Of a DNA stretch of 64,000 bases, positions 22,341 to 34,700 are shown in pieces; within the stretch, counting starts at the first letter, position 1; every line of letters begins with the position of its first letter. The position numbers and the translations under genes were made by a program. The stretch spans positions 30,942,763-31,006,762 of the forward strand of contig JAPTYO010000003.1 in NCBI GenBank assembly GCA_036873135.1, written 5' to 3'. The notes under the pieces were generated by a model that ran no database searches, had not been told where the DNA came from, and saw only the letters and a program-made list of their open reading frames with translations. The DNA comes from Clarkia xantiana subsp. parviflora (taxonomy: Eukaryota > Streptophyta > Magnoliopsida > Myrtales > Onagraceae).

Positions 22341-22843
22341 GTAAGCCATGTTTTGATTTGCTGAATCAGTCCATGTTTTGATTTGCAGTAAGCCCACACT
22401 TGGATATTAAGCTCAGGTATTTTGGATACAACTTTTTATTGTCTGAGAAGTTTAAGTTTTCATGTTTCAGATAAATTATGGATAGTAGTTAATCACTGGC
22501 TTGTTTCAGTTGCGTTTAGCTTCTTCTTTTTTGCTAGACAGGGCCGCTATTCTCCAACTTAGCTGATTGGCAGTGAAAATAAATACTGGAGAAAAATGAA
22601 TTACCGTAGGCCCTTTTAGGTTGAATTTTACATTCTTGTCTCGTTTTATTTACCTCTTTTCAAATGTTTGATTTAAGGGTTAATACTTAAATCACTGTCT
22701 GTTGAAATCAATCCACGTTAGAGGATATCTAGTATATCTTAGAATACTTTCTCAAATATATATATCTATATCTCGATAAATCTGTCTTCTTGAAATTTGG
22801 GCATTTTCTGTAAGCATCTTGAATTTGACGCAGCGTCTCGTAG

Positions 22844-24165
22844 ATGAGGTATGTGAAGCCCTTGACCCTGTTCCAGGATTTGCTCAAGCTACCCAATAAG
22901 AAAACTTGCCGGTTCCTAGGTTTGGATGTGGGCGACAAATATGTCGGGCTGGCTATCTCCGACCCTCTTAATCAAATTGCATGTCCTTTGAGGTACATAT
23001 TGCTCATTTGGCTCGATGTATTAGCTAATACAATGTATGGATGAAAATCGTATCGTATAATAAGTATATAAATTGTGCTTAATCATATAAACGGGCTAAA
23101 AGGTAGGTTTTTATGAACTGTTCTTAGTATCATTTAGCTTTGCAAATGTTGCAGTGTTCTGATTAAAGTTAGGTTTTTATATAAACTGTTCTTAGTATCA
23201 GTTAGGTTTGCCAATGTTGCAGTGTTCTGATTAAAGTTAGGTTTTTTTATGAACTGTTCTTAGTATCAGTTAGCTTTGCCAATGTTGCAGTGTTCTGATT
23301 AAAGTTAGGTTTTTTTTATGAACTGTTCTTAGTATCGGTTAGTTTTGTCAATGTTGCAGTGTTTTGATTAAAGTTAGGTTTTTTATGAACTGTTATGAGT
23401 ATCGGTTAGCTTTGCCAATGTTGCAGTGTTCTGATTCGAAAAAAGACGAACATAGATGCAGTGGCGGGTGATTTGCGGAGTTTGGTGAGTCTAGTTTGGT
23501 TGCTGCATCTATGAAATTCATGCTACAACTACCATTCATAGATTTGGTTTGATTCTGCAGATATCTGAGCTCTCTCTATTCGGATGGGTCGTTGGCATAC
23601 CAATCCCCGGGCCTCGTTGCTCGGCCAAACATAATGCCGATGTATGTTTTGTTTTTATACTTCAAAATGTTGATTCATCATCATCATCATCATCAAGGAA
23701 GCTACATTGTGGAATTTGTTATGTTTTATGGTTCAGGTTGCACTGAAGAAGCTTTTCATTGAAGAGCTACGTAAAACTGGAAAACTCGAAGGTGTAAAAT
23801 ACACATATTGGGATGAGAGCTTCTCATCAAAGGTATAAACCTTAGTATTACATATGATTTGGTATTGGAAAATGTACAAAGCTGTGAATGGATATCATTT
23901 TTCGCGATTTATGTTTTGCAGGTTGTGGAGGGACTGTTGGAGCCTCTAAGTATGTCACACATTGACACAAAGACAATAACAGATAAACTTGCTGCAGTTG
24001 TCATATTACAGGTAAATAAATCTGCACAATTATTTAGACATCGAACTTGTCCTTGAAAAGGTATTTAGACATCGAACTTGTCCTTGAAAAGGTAACATTC
24101 AACAACATTTCGGGCTCTTGCAGGATTATTTGGATTACATGTGCCGAAATGCTAAACTGGAATAG
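22844..24165 (+). CDS. YqgF/RuvX-type RNase H-fold nuclease, 171 aa
   Basis: Coding exons: 22844-22992, 23427-23484, 23561-23641, 23737-23832, 23922-24011 and 24124-24165; all junctions are GT-AG and the frame stays open. A TAG directly before the ATG (22841-22843) supports this start. The protein has the YqgF signatures FLGLDVGDKYVGLAISD (Asp28), VVGIPIPGP, YWDESFSS (Glu123) and TDKLAAVVILQDYL (Asp149), the three acidic positions of the RNase H-like fold. Bacterial YqgF/RuvX trims the 16S rRNA 5' end, and plant homologues such as Arabidopsis At1g12244 are poorly characterised. Bacterial YqgF has DER where this has DES. No clear transit peptide is seen (start MRYVKPLTLFQDLL), so its compartment is uncertain. 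Intron 1 carries five tandem copies of its own acceptor region. Confidence 0.85.
23103..23438 (+). repeat. Five tandem copies of an intron/exon boundary in the YqgF gene
   Basis: The units are 65-70 bp and start at about 23103, 23168, 23236, 23304 and 23373. Each ends in AATGTTGCAGTGTT(C/T)TGATT, so every copy repeats the acceptor and the first bases of exon 2. Only the last continues into CGAAAAAAGACG coding sequence. Confidence 0.9.
24031..24092 (+). repeat. Tandem duplication, 2 x 31 bp, in the last YqgF intron
   Basis: The unit TATTTAGACATCGAACTTG to GAAAAGG occurs twice, identical, 31 bp before the last coding exon. Confidence 0.9.
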
Positions 24166-25081
24166 GCTTAGATATGGCAATCCCTTTGTGCCGTGTTTGT
24201 GTCTTGAATTCGCGACATTATTTAGATGATCAAGAACATTTCTTGTACGGCAAGACATTGTTTAGATAGATGATCAGGAACATTTCTTTAAAAATAGCCT
24301 GAATTGTTATGTTCTTGATAGTAATGTTGATATTCGATATACTAACTATCAGATTGATCGATTTCTTTTTTTTTTTTTTTAATATTTAATAAGCCTAAAG
24401 CATGAGAATGAAAAAAAAAAACCTATTTAGGGTCTTTGATTTACCTCATGTGTCAATTTATGTGTCAATTTGGTGTTTTATATTAAATTGTTGTTTTCAA
24501 CTGTTTCAGGTTTCAACTCCGAATAAATTTGAAATTTTTTTAAATTACCAAAAATGCTCGAAATCGCCGAATTAAGTGCCCAGACTAAGTCGGTGGCCCG
24601 AAATTTGGAAGTGGCTGGTGGCTTTAAAAAAAGTATAAATGGCCATATTGTAATTTCGTTCAATCTGTCAAAGTAAATCAAAATTGGATGGGATACACGT
24701 CGTAACAAAATAAAAACATTGAATACTAAATATTAATAATTTGATCATGAGATTGCAAACTGTGGTAAATCTTGGACACTAAATAAATTTTTTCCCTTTG
24801 TTTATATTGATTGCAAAAGATAGTCATTTAAATGGTAAAAGGAGTCGAAAAAAAGTGAAGTTAGAGACTTAGAGCACATAATATAAAGGGTCTGTAACAA
24901 AAATCGACAAGTTCACCCAGCGAAAGTAGAAGAAAAATGAGAAACTGTAATTCCGAAAAACAGTAGCACAATTTTTTTATTACACACCACAAGTACACTT
25001 CAATATTCAGTTCTGATGAAAAGGCTGATTATTTAAGCTATATTTTATCTACTGTAATGCAGCAGTAGCAGCTATCACCTC
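24166..25081. other. Intergenic region between convergent genes
   Basis: It holds the 3' flanks of the YqgF (+) and GPX (-) genes and poly-T/poly-A tracts near 24366-24420. No further gene or repeat was recognised. Confidence 0.6.
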
Positions 25082-26674
25082 TTAGTTCTCACCCAGCAGC
25101 TTCTTGATGTCCTTCTGCAACACCACAAACCGGATATGTTTCAATATTCAGTTATTCATACAAAGGCATCGAGAAAAGTTGTTTTCGTGGTTGTCATACC
25201 TCGATACTAAGAGGAGAAGTAGTCGGGGCATAGCGATCAACTACTTTCCCGTCTTTATCGACAAGAAACTTTGAGAAGTTCCATTTGATGTTGTCACCCA
25301 AAAATCCACCCTTGCTCGACTTGAGGAACTTGTACAATGGAGAAGCATTTGCGCCGTTCACATCAACCTAATGGATGATTGAATTGCATATCAGCAGTTG
25401 AATTTCAATATCTAAAAGATTTCAAACTCAATACTTAAATGTAGCATCAAAAGAGCTACCTTGTCGAAGATGGGGTACTCGGCCTTGAAACGAGTGCAGG
25501 CAAACTGGACAATCTCGTCGTTCGTGCCTGGCTCCTGCCCATTGAATTGGTTGCAAGGAAATGCCAAAATCTCCAGGCCTGATTCGAAATCAAAATAAGA
25601 AATGTCATTTTCCAATCAGATTATGACTGGTGAATAGTTCAAAGCTAATGCAGCTGCTGTGTTTCAAGCCTTGAAACTAGATTTGATACTAGAACATTTA
25701 ATAAACCCGAAGAGAAGAACTAGATACCAACCTTTGTTCTTGTATTTCTCATAAATCTGCGCCATCTCAGTGTAGTTTGAATTGGTCAGTCCACTGGATT
25801 AACAAACAAGACATAGATATGTTAAGCTGCAAGCTAACTGCAATGGCTCATCAGAGTAAAATGATAAAAAACCTAATCGATCTTTTCTTATCAGAGCAGA
25901 GGCATAATCTAAGCAGTATATTAACCTACCATTGATTTAAGATAGTGCAAATATGGAGAAACATAAACCCAAACTGAAACTATACAAGTAACTATGCAAT
26001 GCTTTGAGACTCAACAACTATTACTCCAATCCAGAACTTCAGAAGAAATCTTTGAGAAATTACCATTGCGAGGCAACATTGACAATCAACAGCGCCTTGC
26101 CCTTGTAGGTGCTTAGATCAACATCGTTTCCCCTGGCATCCTGAGATATCGAATCATAAACTAGGTTAAATCTAGGATTCAGCAAGAATGCTGTCACCAA
26201 AACCAATAATCCTAGAATCTGAGAACCAATCTGAAGCAAAACGCCTCTCTCTTACTCACTATAAATAGATCGACTACCCTAAATTTGGATTCTAATTCAT
26301 CGATTTGTTCGACTACTGACAAATTTGTTGCGACCTATGAGCAGCTGGAGCAGAATCTATCTATCTATCCATCTATTGAAAAGAATTACGAAACAGAAAT
26401 CAATTGTAATTCATAGCTAGTCTACTACCTTGACAGTGAAATCGTGAACTGAATTCTGCGATTGGCTTGCCATGGTATGATCCGATCTCCAATTACCCGA
26501 CGGAAGTCTCCGATCAGAGGTGAACGAGGAACCGAAGGATCTAGTCTGGAACGATGAACAAGATGGAGCCTCTCCGTGAAACAAGAAGCGGATTTGCTGA
26601 GAATCGGAAGAGAATTTTTTGGCGAAGAGCAGGGAAGCGAAGCGTAGGTTTAACCTTGACGATGAACAGAGCAT
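25082..26674 (-). CDS. Thioredoxin-dependent glutathione peroxidase (plant GPX6/PHGPx type), 234 aa
   Basis: Six exons: 26429-26674, 26064-26140, 25793-25732 (minus), 25460-25578, 25200-25367 and 25082-25114; all junctions GT-AG, total 234 codons plus TAA. Residues 1-67 form a Ser/Arg/Phe-rich presequence with few acidic residues, suggesting mitochondrial or plastid import. The mature domain starts near Met68 ([15 protein letters not shown]). Catalytic residues are visible: peroxidatic Cys108 in QCGLT, Gln143 in NGQEPG, Trp197-Asn198 in WNFSKF, and probable resolving Cys156 in FACTRF. Cys137 lies in FPCNQF. It has Cys, not selenocysteine, like all plant GPX, which reduce lipid and hydrogen peroxides with thioredoxin. 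The Cys108 codon is split by intron 2. Upstream ACGT motifs fit stress or ABA control. Confidence 0.92.
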
Positions 26675-26687
26675 TGTAGACGGCGAT

Positions 26688-26697
26688 TATTTATAAG
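26688..26697 (-). promoter_or_regulatory. Candidate TATA box very close to the GPX start codon
   Basis: The minus strand reads TCTTATAAATAA about 15-22 bp upstream of ATG 26674. If used, transcripts would start after the first ATG and the next in-frame Met is residue 68, giving a product without presequence. Position alone supports this. Confidence 0.3.
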
Positions 26698-26806
26698 AGA
26701 AGCTCGCTGGCAATAACTGTTGGTGGCTGCATGGATGCCAAGATATTTTGGTGTGGAGTGAATTATACTTACGCGTCCTGTTGTTTGTGTGTGGAGGATT
26801 ACAATG

Positions 26807-26856
26807 ACACGTGTAGTCTGTTAAAGCTCCCACGTGTATCCACGTGTACACGTGGC
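26807..26856 (-). promoter_or_regulatory. Cluster of four ACGT (G-box/ABRE-like) motifs upstream of GPX
   Basis: Within 50 bp there are ACACGTGT (26807), CCACGTGT (26830), CCACGTGT (26840) and ACACGTGGC (26848), 130-185 bp upstream of the GPX ATG. Such clusters bind bZIP/ABF and bHLH factors in ABA, drought and light responses; that role is inferred. Confidence 0.65.
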
Positions 26857-27117
26857 AAATCTCAAATTTTGCATCTCATTTTACATTGTAACTATACATT
26901 AATCTAACCATATAATTGTGGTCTACCTACCGGTTCAAGACTTCATAATAGGTGTTGGAAAAATATCATTGATCAGCAGTTTACTTCTTAAGAATAGATT
27001 TGCCGATTTGGTATGATTGGTATGAGTGAGGATTAATAGTTACAACCATTTTTTAGTGAAACAAAAAATTTCTTAAGAAGTAACAAATATATGTATTTAT
27101 GTATCAATCTTTTATAT

Positions 27118-27122
<5 letters not shown>

Positions 27123-27205
<83 letters not shown>
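27123..27205. repeat. (TA)n microsatellite
   Basis: About 41 uninterrupted TA units, the longest such array in the window. Confidence 0.95.
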
Positions 27206-27209
<4 letters not shown>

Positions 27210-27469
27210 CCATCGTTGAATACAGCGAATAGTACTCAAAATTAATTTGAGTTCGATTACATTTTGAATTGGAAATATAATGTGAATTCACACTCGAGAA
27301 TACAAATACAAACTAAACTTAGCCGACATTATTTTGTTTTCTAACAATTAATTGAATTGCTTGGAAAAAAAAACAATTAATTGAATTATTTGTTTACATT
27401 TGCAAGCTCTAACTAGATGCCATATGCTTTGGACCCATAACAAGAAAAATAATATATATATGATTATGA

Positions 27470-27475
<6 letters not shown>

Positions 27476-27507
<32 letters not shown>

Positions 27508-27533
27508 ATTAAACCATATATATATATATATAT
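27476..27533. repeat. Interrupted (TA)n microsatellites
   Basis: Two TA arrays separated by the short unit ATGTGATTAAACC; ATGTGATT occurs after both. Confidence 0.9.
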
Positions 27534-27539
27534 GTGATT

Positions 27540-28280
27540 GACTTAGAATATTCTGAAGATGAGGAACATTGCAGCAATCCCAGGTCATAATTGCTTGCGC
27601 ATCTCTTATTAAATATATATATTAGGAACTGACTCCGCGTGGAGCGATCCGTTAAACTGTATACGTTTATACGTATATAGAATATAAAAGTTATATTATG
27701 AGTCTCTAAGGCTTTTTCTTTTTTGAGATGCTCTTTCATTCATAACTCAAGATTTTAAAGAGCTAAGTAATTACAGAATTATAGTTATCCAAATAAAACC
27801 AAAATAAATCGAGTTAAAATTTTTATATGTGGTCAATCATGAATAATGCTTATAGAGAATGTGAAGTCAAAATCCACATCAAAGTTTCTACATCGACAAC
27901 TTAGTTTCAGTGAAAGTATAAATCCTATAATTATGTAAAATACAAACATTGATCACAGACATCAAACCAATCTTGAATTGCAAAACTCCCCTCCCTTCAC
28001 TATTAAGGAATTGCAAGTGAATATGTGTGCTTACCTACTGCAAGATCCAAACGAAAAAGTTTCATTAGATCACATTTTAAGTACAAAGTTGCAATTAATA
28101 ATAGAAACCAACAAAAGCTTGTCTAAATGTAAATTTATTGAGACTTCAACTGAACCAACTAAATACATGCTTTAAGTTTTTTTTGCAAATAATTATTTAC
28201 TCTTTTATCCAAGGTTTTGTTTTTTAATAAATAAAATCCTTATTAATTCTCTGGCAGATCCTTCTAAGGCCGTAGAAGAA
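27540..28280. other. AT-rich intergenic sequence
   Basis: No gene, RNA or repeat structure was recognised. Confidence 0.5.
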
Positions 28281-28985
28281 TGTCCTCCTCAATAATCTGA
28301 AGAGAGGAGGAGTCGAGAATGAATTTCGAGAGGAACTACCAAGACCAGTAAGAACGAACTAAGAGCGCTGTAAATCTTGCATCCCCATCTGTCACATGTA
28401 CAAGACTTGGCTTCATAGTAAACTTCTTGCCCAACTTGAACTTTAGATAATGCTCGATTTGATACTCCCACTAAGACTTAGATAATGCTCGAGAGAAGAG
28501 AGTTAACCTTTGAAATGAATGTCTTTGAGCTCTATTTACAGAGCTCATGGATATTAATCCGGATATGGATTATGTTAATCGGGGATAATGCTTTATTCGC
28601 GTATAAGACAGGCTTATCTAATGTTTGACATCAGAGGGGCATTGTTTTGGTGAAGTACGCGTATTTTTCATACGGGTGTTGATATTTTGAAGTGGCCTCA
28701 AAAGACGTACTTCGGGTATGCGGTTACCCACTCACTCAGACCCCTTTGTGTCCGGACGCGTAGTCCGTCCGAACTAGTCCGGAGGACTACACGCCATCTG
28801 AATTAGTCGGGTCCGGATGGGTTTTCTCCCATCAGACCATTTTTTGCCTGAGGGGTTCCTTCGGGTCGTTATTCCGGTCCTTAGTCGTTTGGGGTTAGTG
28901 TTTCGTTTTACAACCGTGCATAGGGTTGATGTGGCGACTGACTATATTGAGCCTAAGTGAGGTCAAATTAGGTGTATATCCATCA
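28281..28985 (+). mobile_element. Possible solo LTR or LTR-like fragment
   Basis: A stretch richer in GC than its surroundings begins TGTCC and ends TATATCCATCA. Its last 350 bp share a layout with 56137-56830: GTCCG-rich motifs, TTTTGCCTGAGG-like text, a GCATAGGGTTGATGTGGCGACTGA block and a GTATATCCATCA end. No target duplication was found. Confidence 0.35.
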
Positions 28986-31771
28986 ATCAGAGACATTTGT
29001 GTTCATGACTGATGTTTTCATCTCAAATTCTCAACCCAACCTCCAAATTTGGTGTTCTCATCAAGCTCCAATTCTAAAGCCAAGTCAATAGACCCTGCTG
29101 GACCTATCTGGTCATCGGGAGCCGAGAGGCATCGTGGGCTTGATCTTGGGGCAAGTGTTATCAGACCAGAGGGTTCTTCAGACACATCAGAATCTCTACG
29201 TCCCTATGGGAGGGTTAAAGGGATTAAAGGGGCTGAGGCTAATGGGTTGTAAACAAATACTATAAACATTTACTTTCTAAACAAAAAAATATTGGGTAAA
29301 ATAGTAAATAACTATATGCAAAAAAAAAATATAAAGTATATATACTTTGAAATGATCCTAGTAAGTCCCTTTTTTTGTTACAAAAAAAGCACGTTATAGT
29401 TACCGCAAAAAATCAATGAAAATTTGAAAAAACATACAGCAATTACAATGACATCAACAATAGCAGGCCTTCCAAATTCGAAAAATAAATACAATCCAAA
29501 TACAAATATCGATACCTTAATAATTTCGGGATTTTTACGTGCGTGGGACGGTCAAATTCCAGAGTTATTGACTCCGGAATTTCTCCACGTAGATATTATC
29601 TGTTCGAACATAATAAATGTAACATGGGGTGCAACATGGGGCATTTTTATAAATGATGTTTTTCGGGTGGAATTTTTCTATTTGAGACTTGAGTTATAAT
29701 TGGAGGGAAAATTGATTAAAAAAAATCGACTTTTTGAGTGGTACGGAATATTACCATAACATTATTCTGTAAAACTTCACTATGATATATTATATTATTT
29801 TTTAACTGAAAATATATACTCCACTACAAAGTTATAGTTGGACTTGGACTACATAGTAAATTATATTTATGTTAATTTTTAAATTATTAGTCGAACTTTA
29901 CGTAAATGTGAAATTTACTGCATGAACATTTTTTTAGTAGCGAACTTCTGTTTGAAATTTTTATGATTTACAATTTGCTACATTGGTCGGTTTTTCCGTT
30001 AGATATGGAGGAATATAATTTACAAAATTACTCAAAACACCATACATTTCTACTATGATTCTAAAACAATCTCACTTTTATATAAAATGAAATAAAAATC
30101 TCGGATTTTTTTTAATGATACATATTATACAAAAAAAAAGCATAAGTAAAAAAATTAAAATTACATAATTTTTAAAAGTTTACGTTTTATAGAATTTTTG
30201 AACTATTTTAGTAAATTATTTTTTGTTTTCTAGGTTTGCATTTGTTTTTTTATATACTTATTAACATGTATTATTTGAAAATTTAATTTTATATAAAATC
30301 TTATGTCATTATATTATTGTAATAAATTTTTAAGGTGATTTTATTAATTTTTAAAAGCAATTTATGGATTACATTTGTTTTGTTTTTTTTATATACTTAT
30401 TAACATGTATTATTTGGAAAGTTGATTTTTATATTAGATTATCCTATTAAAAATTTAATGACTATTTAGTAATTTTTAAAAGCAATTTCGGTCTAATGTT
30501 AACGAATAGGTGAACATTGCTAATATTCACACGATATAAAAAGTTCAGTTAACAATTTACTAAAAAAATCGACTGACATATTATACATTTATGTAAAGTT
30601 CAGTTAGCAATTTGATATTTAACCCTATACATTATTAGAGAATATCAGCAAATTGCACACATATATATGACATGAAAAAATGAAATATTTTCAAAAAGAT
30701 AAATGATACACGGCGTGTTTAAATAATTAATTCACTTAAGTTGTAAAAAAAAATTATGAATTATATCACTAATGGTTTTACATAAATTGTATTTTTTTAA
30801 ACTTACCATGTAGACATTTATGTACACTTTAAGTAATACATAAAGTTTATATATACATAAATAATATTTGTTCTCCAATCGTTTTACTTAACTATGCTTC
30901 TTAAATTTATCTTATTATTAAATTTTTTAACAATCACCAATAAGATATTAGCATTAATTATACGCTAATGCTATATGTTCCTACAGTGGAACTCTGACAT
31001 GTTCTGACTGTCTCATGGAACATAAATGCCATCAAATTGCTTATATTTACAACTGATGCTATTAAAACTGAATTCGGAACTTGGCGGAGGCTCAATGTCG
31101 GACTCTGTATCACTGCTCTTAATTATAAAATGAATTAATTTATAATAATAAATTAGTTATGTAATACATTGTAAAATGAATTAATTTATAATAATAAATT
31201 AGTTATGTAATACATTGTGTATTCCTTAATTTAAGGAATAACTATGTAAATATATGTGGATTCCATTTTAACGAATGTTATGTTAAACTATCGTAGCATA
31301 TTTTTATATAAAATATATGTTTAACTTAATAGTATGTAATACTAATTGTGAAATTTTAAGAACCGTATATCACTTCTCTTACAGGCCAGCAGTTCCATTG
31401 CGCAGAAAGAAATGTAATTGATTATCGATAGAATAGCCGTTGTGGTATTGTCAATGCCATCATGAACCCCCGCCATATATTTTAATTTTTTAATACTCTG
31501 ACGTAAAGCAATGGCGGCACCAAAGTAGTTTTCCCACCAAAAAAATGAATGACTTTTATTATTTTTTCTTCTAATGATTATATAATTTCTACGTTACCTT
31601 TAATAAAAATATAAATAAATTCAAATGTTTTCCATAATCTACGGCTTTACGTTACGCATCACGAGTGGTGCTCTCCCAATAACACCGAACGATCGCAGTT
31701 CAATATCATAATCACTTCCTTCCTTACCCAGAATTCTACATCTTGTTTCTCTCTTGCGTTGTTCATACGCT
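28986..31771. other. Long AT-rich intergenic region upstream of HMA5-like gene
   Basis: It contains a small GC-richer open stretch at 29049-29252 of unknown origin, a direct repeat of ATATACTTATTAACATGTATT 141 bp apart near 30251 and 30392, and a 47-bp tandem duplication at 31127-31220. The last few hundred bases should hold the HMA5 promoter. No gene was recognised. Confidence 0.5.
31127..31220. repeat. Tandem duplication, 2 x 47 bp
   Basis: AAATGAATTAATTTATAATA through TTATGTAATACATTGT occurs twice in a row. Confidence 0.85.
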
Positions 31772-34700
31772 ATGGCGGTGAAGCTTCTGGCTTGCATCCG
31801 AGGGGAGAACCATGGCAATTCCTCGTTCCCCAGGCCGCGTTACCCGTCTATGCCCAAGTATCCAAAAGGAGTCAACGGAAAGGAGAAGCTGGTCGAGGGA
31901 TCCGAGGCAAATGCGGCCTTCTCCGTCAACGGGATGAGCTGCGCTGCATGTGCAGGATCGGTGGAGAAAGCCATCAAGAGGTTGCCGGGGATCAGAGAGG
32001 CCGTGGTTGATGTCTTGAATGGCCGCGCTCAGGTTCTGTATTACCCTAGCTTCGTCAATGTAAGTCTGATGATCTTTGATTTCTATTGCATTGCCTGATC
32101 GTGTCCTGATTATCTTGATTTGGCGGGGAAAGGCTGAATTAGGGTTCAATTTCGCTGTTGAAGAAATCCCTGGCATTGAGTTTAAACCCTAGCCTAGGCG
32201 ACCAATTTTTCTTGTTTATTGGGTCAAATAGTAAATTGCTGTATGAATTTGTGGTTGATATGCTGGTTGCTAGCTGAATTAGTGGTTCAATTTGAATCGA
32301 ATACACAAACCATATGAAATGAAGGTGCTTCAAGATTGGATCATGATGTCCAAACATTATTCCATATCTGAGCTTAGTTTACTAATGTAGGAAGAAACTA
32401 TACGCGAGGCGATAGAGGATGCTGGTTTTGAGGCCACCTTAATGAACGGTGATACAGGGGAAATTACGACTCAGCTTTGTCGAATACGAATCAATGGAAT
32501 GACCTGCACATCGTGCTCCACCACAGTCGAGTCAGCCCTCCAAGGACTCAACGGAGTCCTCAAGGCTCGAGTGGCCCTAGCAACCGAAGAAGCTGAGATC
32601 AGCTTCGACCCAAGAAAAACTAACCCAGACCAACTTTGCAGAGCAGTAGAAGAAACCGGGTTCGAGGCTGTCCTAATCAGTAATGGAGCAGACATGAACA
32701 AAATCCACCTCAAAGTCGAGGGCCTGGGACCCGATCATTCCAGAGGAGTTCTAGAAACATCCCTCCGAGCCCTTCCTGGGGTCGAAGGGGTTGAAACAGA
32801 CCCTCTTCTTCAAAAGATTTCAGTGTCCTACAAACCCGATTTGACAGGACCTAGAGCCTTCATTGAGGTCATCGAGTCGACAGGGCCTTATAGGGCCGGG
32901 ATTTTCCCGACAGGAGAACAAGGAAGAGACCAAACACACAGACAACAAGAAATCAAGCAGTACTATGAATCTTTCAAGTGGAGTTTGGTCTTCACGGCTC
33001 CTGTCTTCTTACTATCCATGGTGTTCATGTACATTCCGATCACCAAACGCTTACTAGACACCAAAATCATCAACATGATGGGTATCGGGGAACTTCTGAG
33101 GTGGGTGCTTTCAACTCCAGTGCAGTTCATCATTGGCCGTAGATTCTATACTGGGTCTTTCAAAGCCCTTCGACGTGGATCGGCGAATATGGACGTTTTG
33201 ATCGCGTTAGGAACAAACGCAGCCTATTTTTACTCGGTCTATTCGGTTTTGAGAGCCGCCACTTCATCAAAATTCATGGGAACCGACTTCTTCGAGACTA
33301 GCTCAATGCTCATCTCCTTTATCCTTCTAGGGAAGTACCTCGAGGTTTTGGCTAAGGGAAAGACCTCTGAGGCCATTGCTAAGCTGATGAACTTGACCCC
33401 CGACACAGCCATATTACTAACCATAGATACCGAAGGAAACGTAGTAGCCGAACGAGAAATAGACAGTCGATTGATACAAAAGAACGACATTATCAAGATT
33501 ATTCCGGGTGCTAAAGTTGCATCAGATGGGTTTGTCATATGGGGACAGAGCCACGTCAATGAGAGCATGATAACGGGAGAAGCTCTGCCCGTGGCAAAGA
33601 GGAAAGGCGATACGGTTATTGGAGGCACTGTTAATGGGAATGGAGTCTTGCACGTCAAGGCAACTCGGGTTGGATCCGAGAGCGCGCTATCGCAGATTGT
33701 TCGACTCGTAGAGTCTGCTCAAATGGCTAAAGCGCCAGTGCAGAAGTTTGCTGACCGCATCTCCAAATATTTTGTTCCTCTGGTAAGAAACTAAACAATA
33801 AGCTGCTAATCTTTCACTTAATTTGTCATTAGTGGGATAATAACAAAATTGCATACTGAACTTGGATGATTTAAAAGAGCATACTGAACATATTACTCGA
33901 TAAACAATAAACTGAATTTGAGGAACAATATTGCAAATACCATACTCTGTCACTTTCTTCATTAAAAGACAAAAATGACTCTTTAAAAAAAAAAAAAAAA
34001 ACAATGTATCTATCTAATCTGATCTAAAAATATACAAGTGAAAGTAATATGGGTTTAAGAATGAAGAACTGAAATGAGGAATTTAGGATGATTTCTTATT
34101 TTTCTTTAATTTTTTATTAGGATATCTAGTTTTTTTTTTTCCGTGCTTATGAACAAAATCCTCAAATTTAACAAAGAAAATGGTGGAATATTGAGTTTGC
34201 AAAATTAATGTAAGTTCTGTTAGATCAACAGAAATAAATATGATTTAATATATTCTTGCAATTTAGTCACAATTTCAGTTAGCAAATTGGTATTTAACCA
34301 TTTATCTTAACTATTATTGATAAGAATTTGACTCTGATAATCAATGGATTTGGACTAGGTCATTGTACTTTCATTCTCAACATGGCTTGCATGGTTTCTT
34401 GCTGGGAAGTTGGGGGCTTACCCAAAGTCATGGATACCGGCTTCAATGGATAGCTTCGAGCTCGCTCTTCAGTTCGGGATTTCTGTAATGGTCATTGCTT
34501 GCCCTTGTGCTTTAGGCCTTGCAACCCCGACTGCGGTTATGGTTGGTACCGGAGTCGGTGCGTCTCAGGGTGTGCTCATCAAAGGCGGTCAAGCTCTAGA
34601 AAGTGCACACAAGGTTTTCTACTTGTTCTCAAAATAAATCAAAATTGTAGTTTTCTGATTGCAGAAGTATCTAAGTATTTGCCGTTCCATTTTTATTATA

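Noticed and set aside
23103..23438. Regularly spaced repeats considered as a CRISPR-like array
   Set aside because: The units are contiguous and similar throughout with no unique spacers, and they lie in an intron of a plant gene.
27033..27239. Open frame reading alternating Tyr-Ile (also at 7478-7660, 10430-10549 and 15326-15526)
   Set aside because: These are translations of (TA)n arrays, not genes.
29049..29252. 67-codon frame, GC-richer than its surroundings
   Set aside because: Too short and without motif, and it starts from no convincing ATG context; it could be a fragment of an old element.
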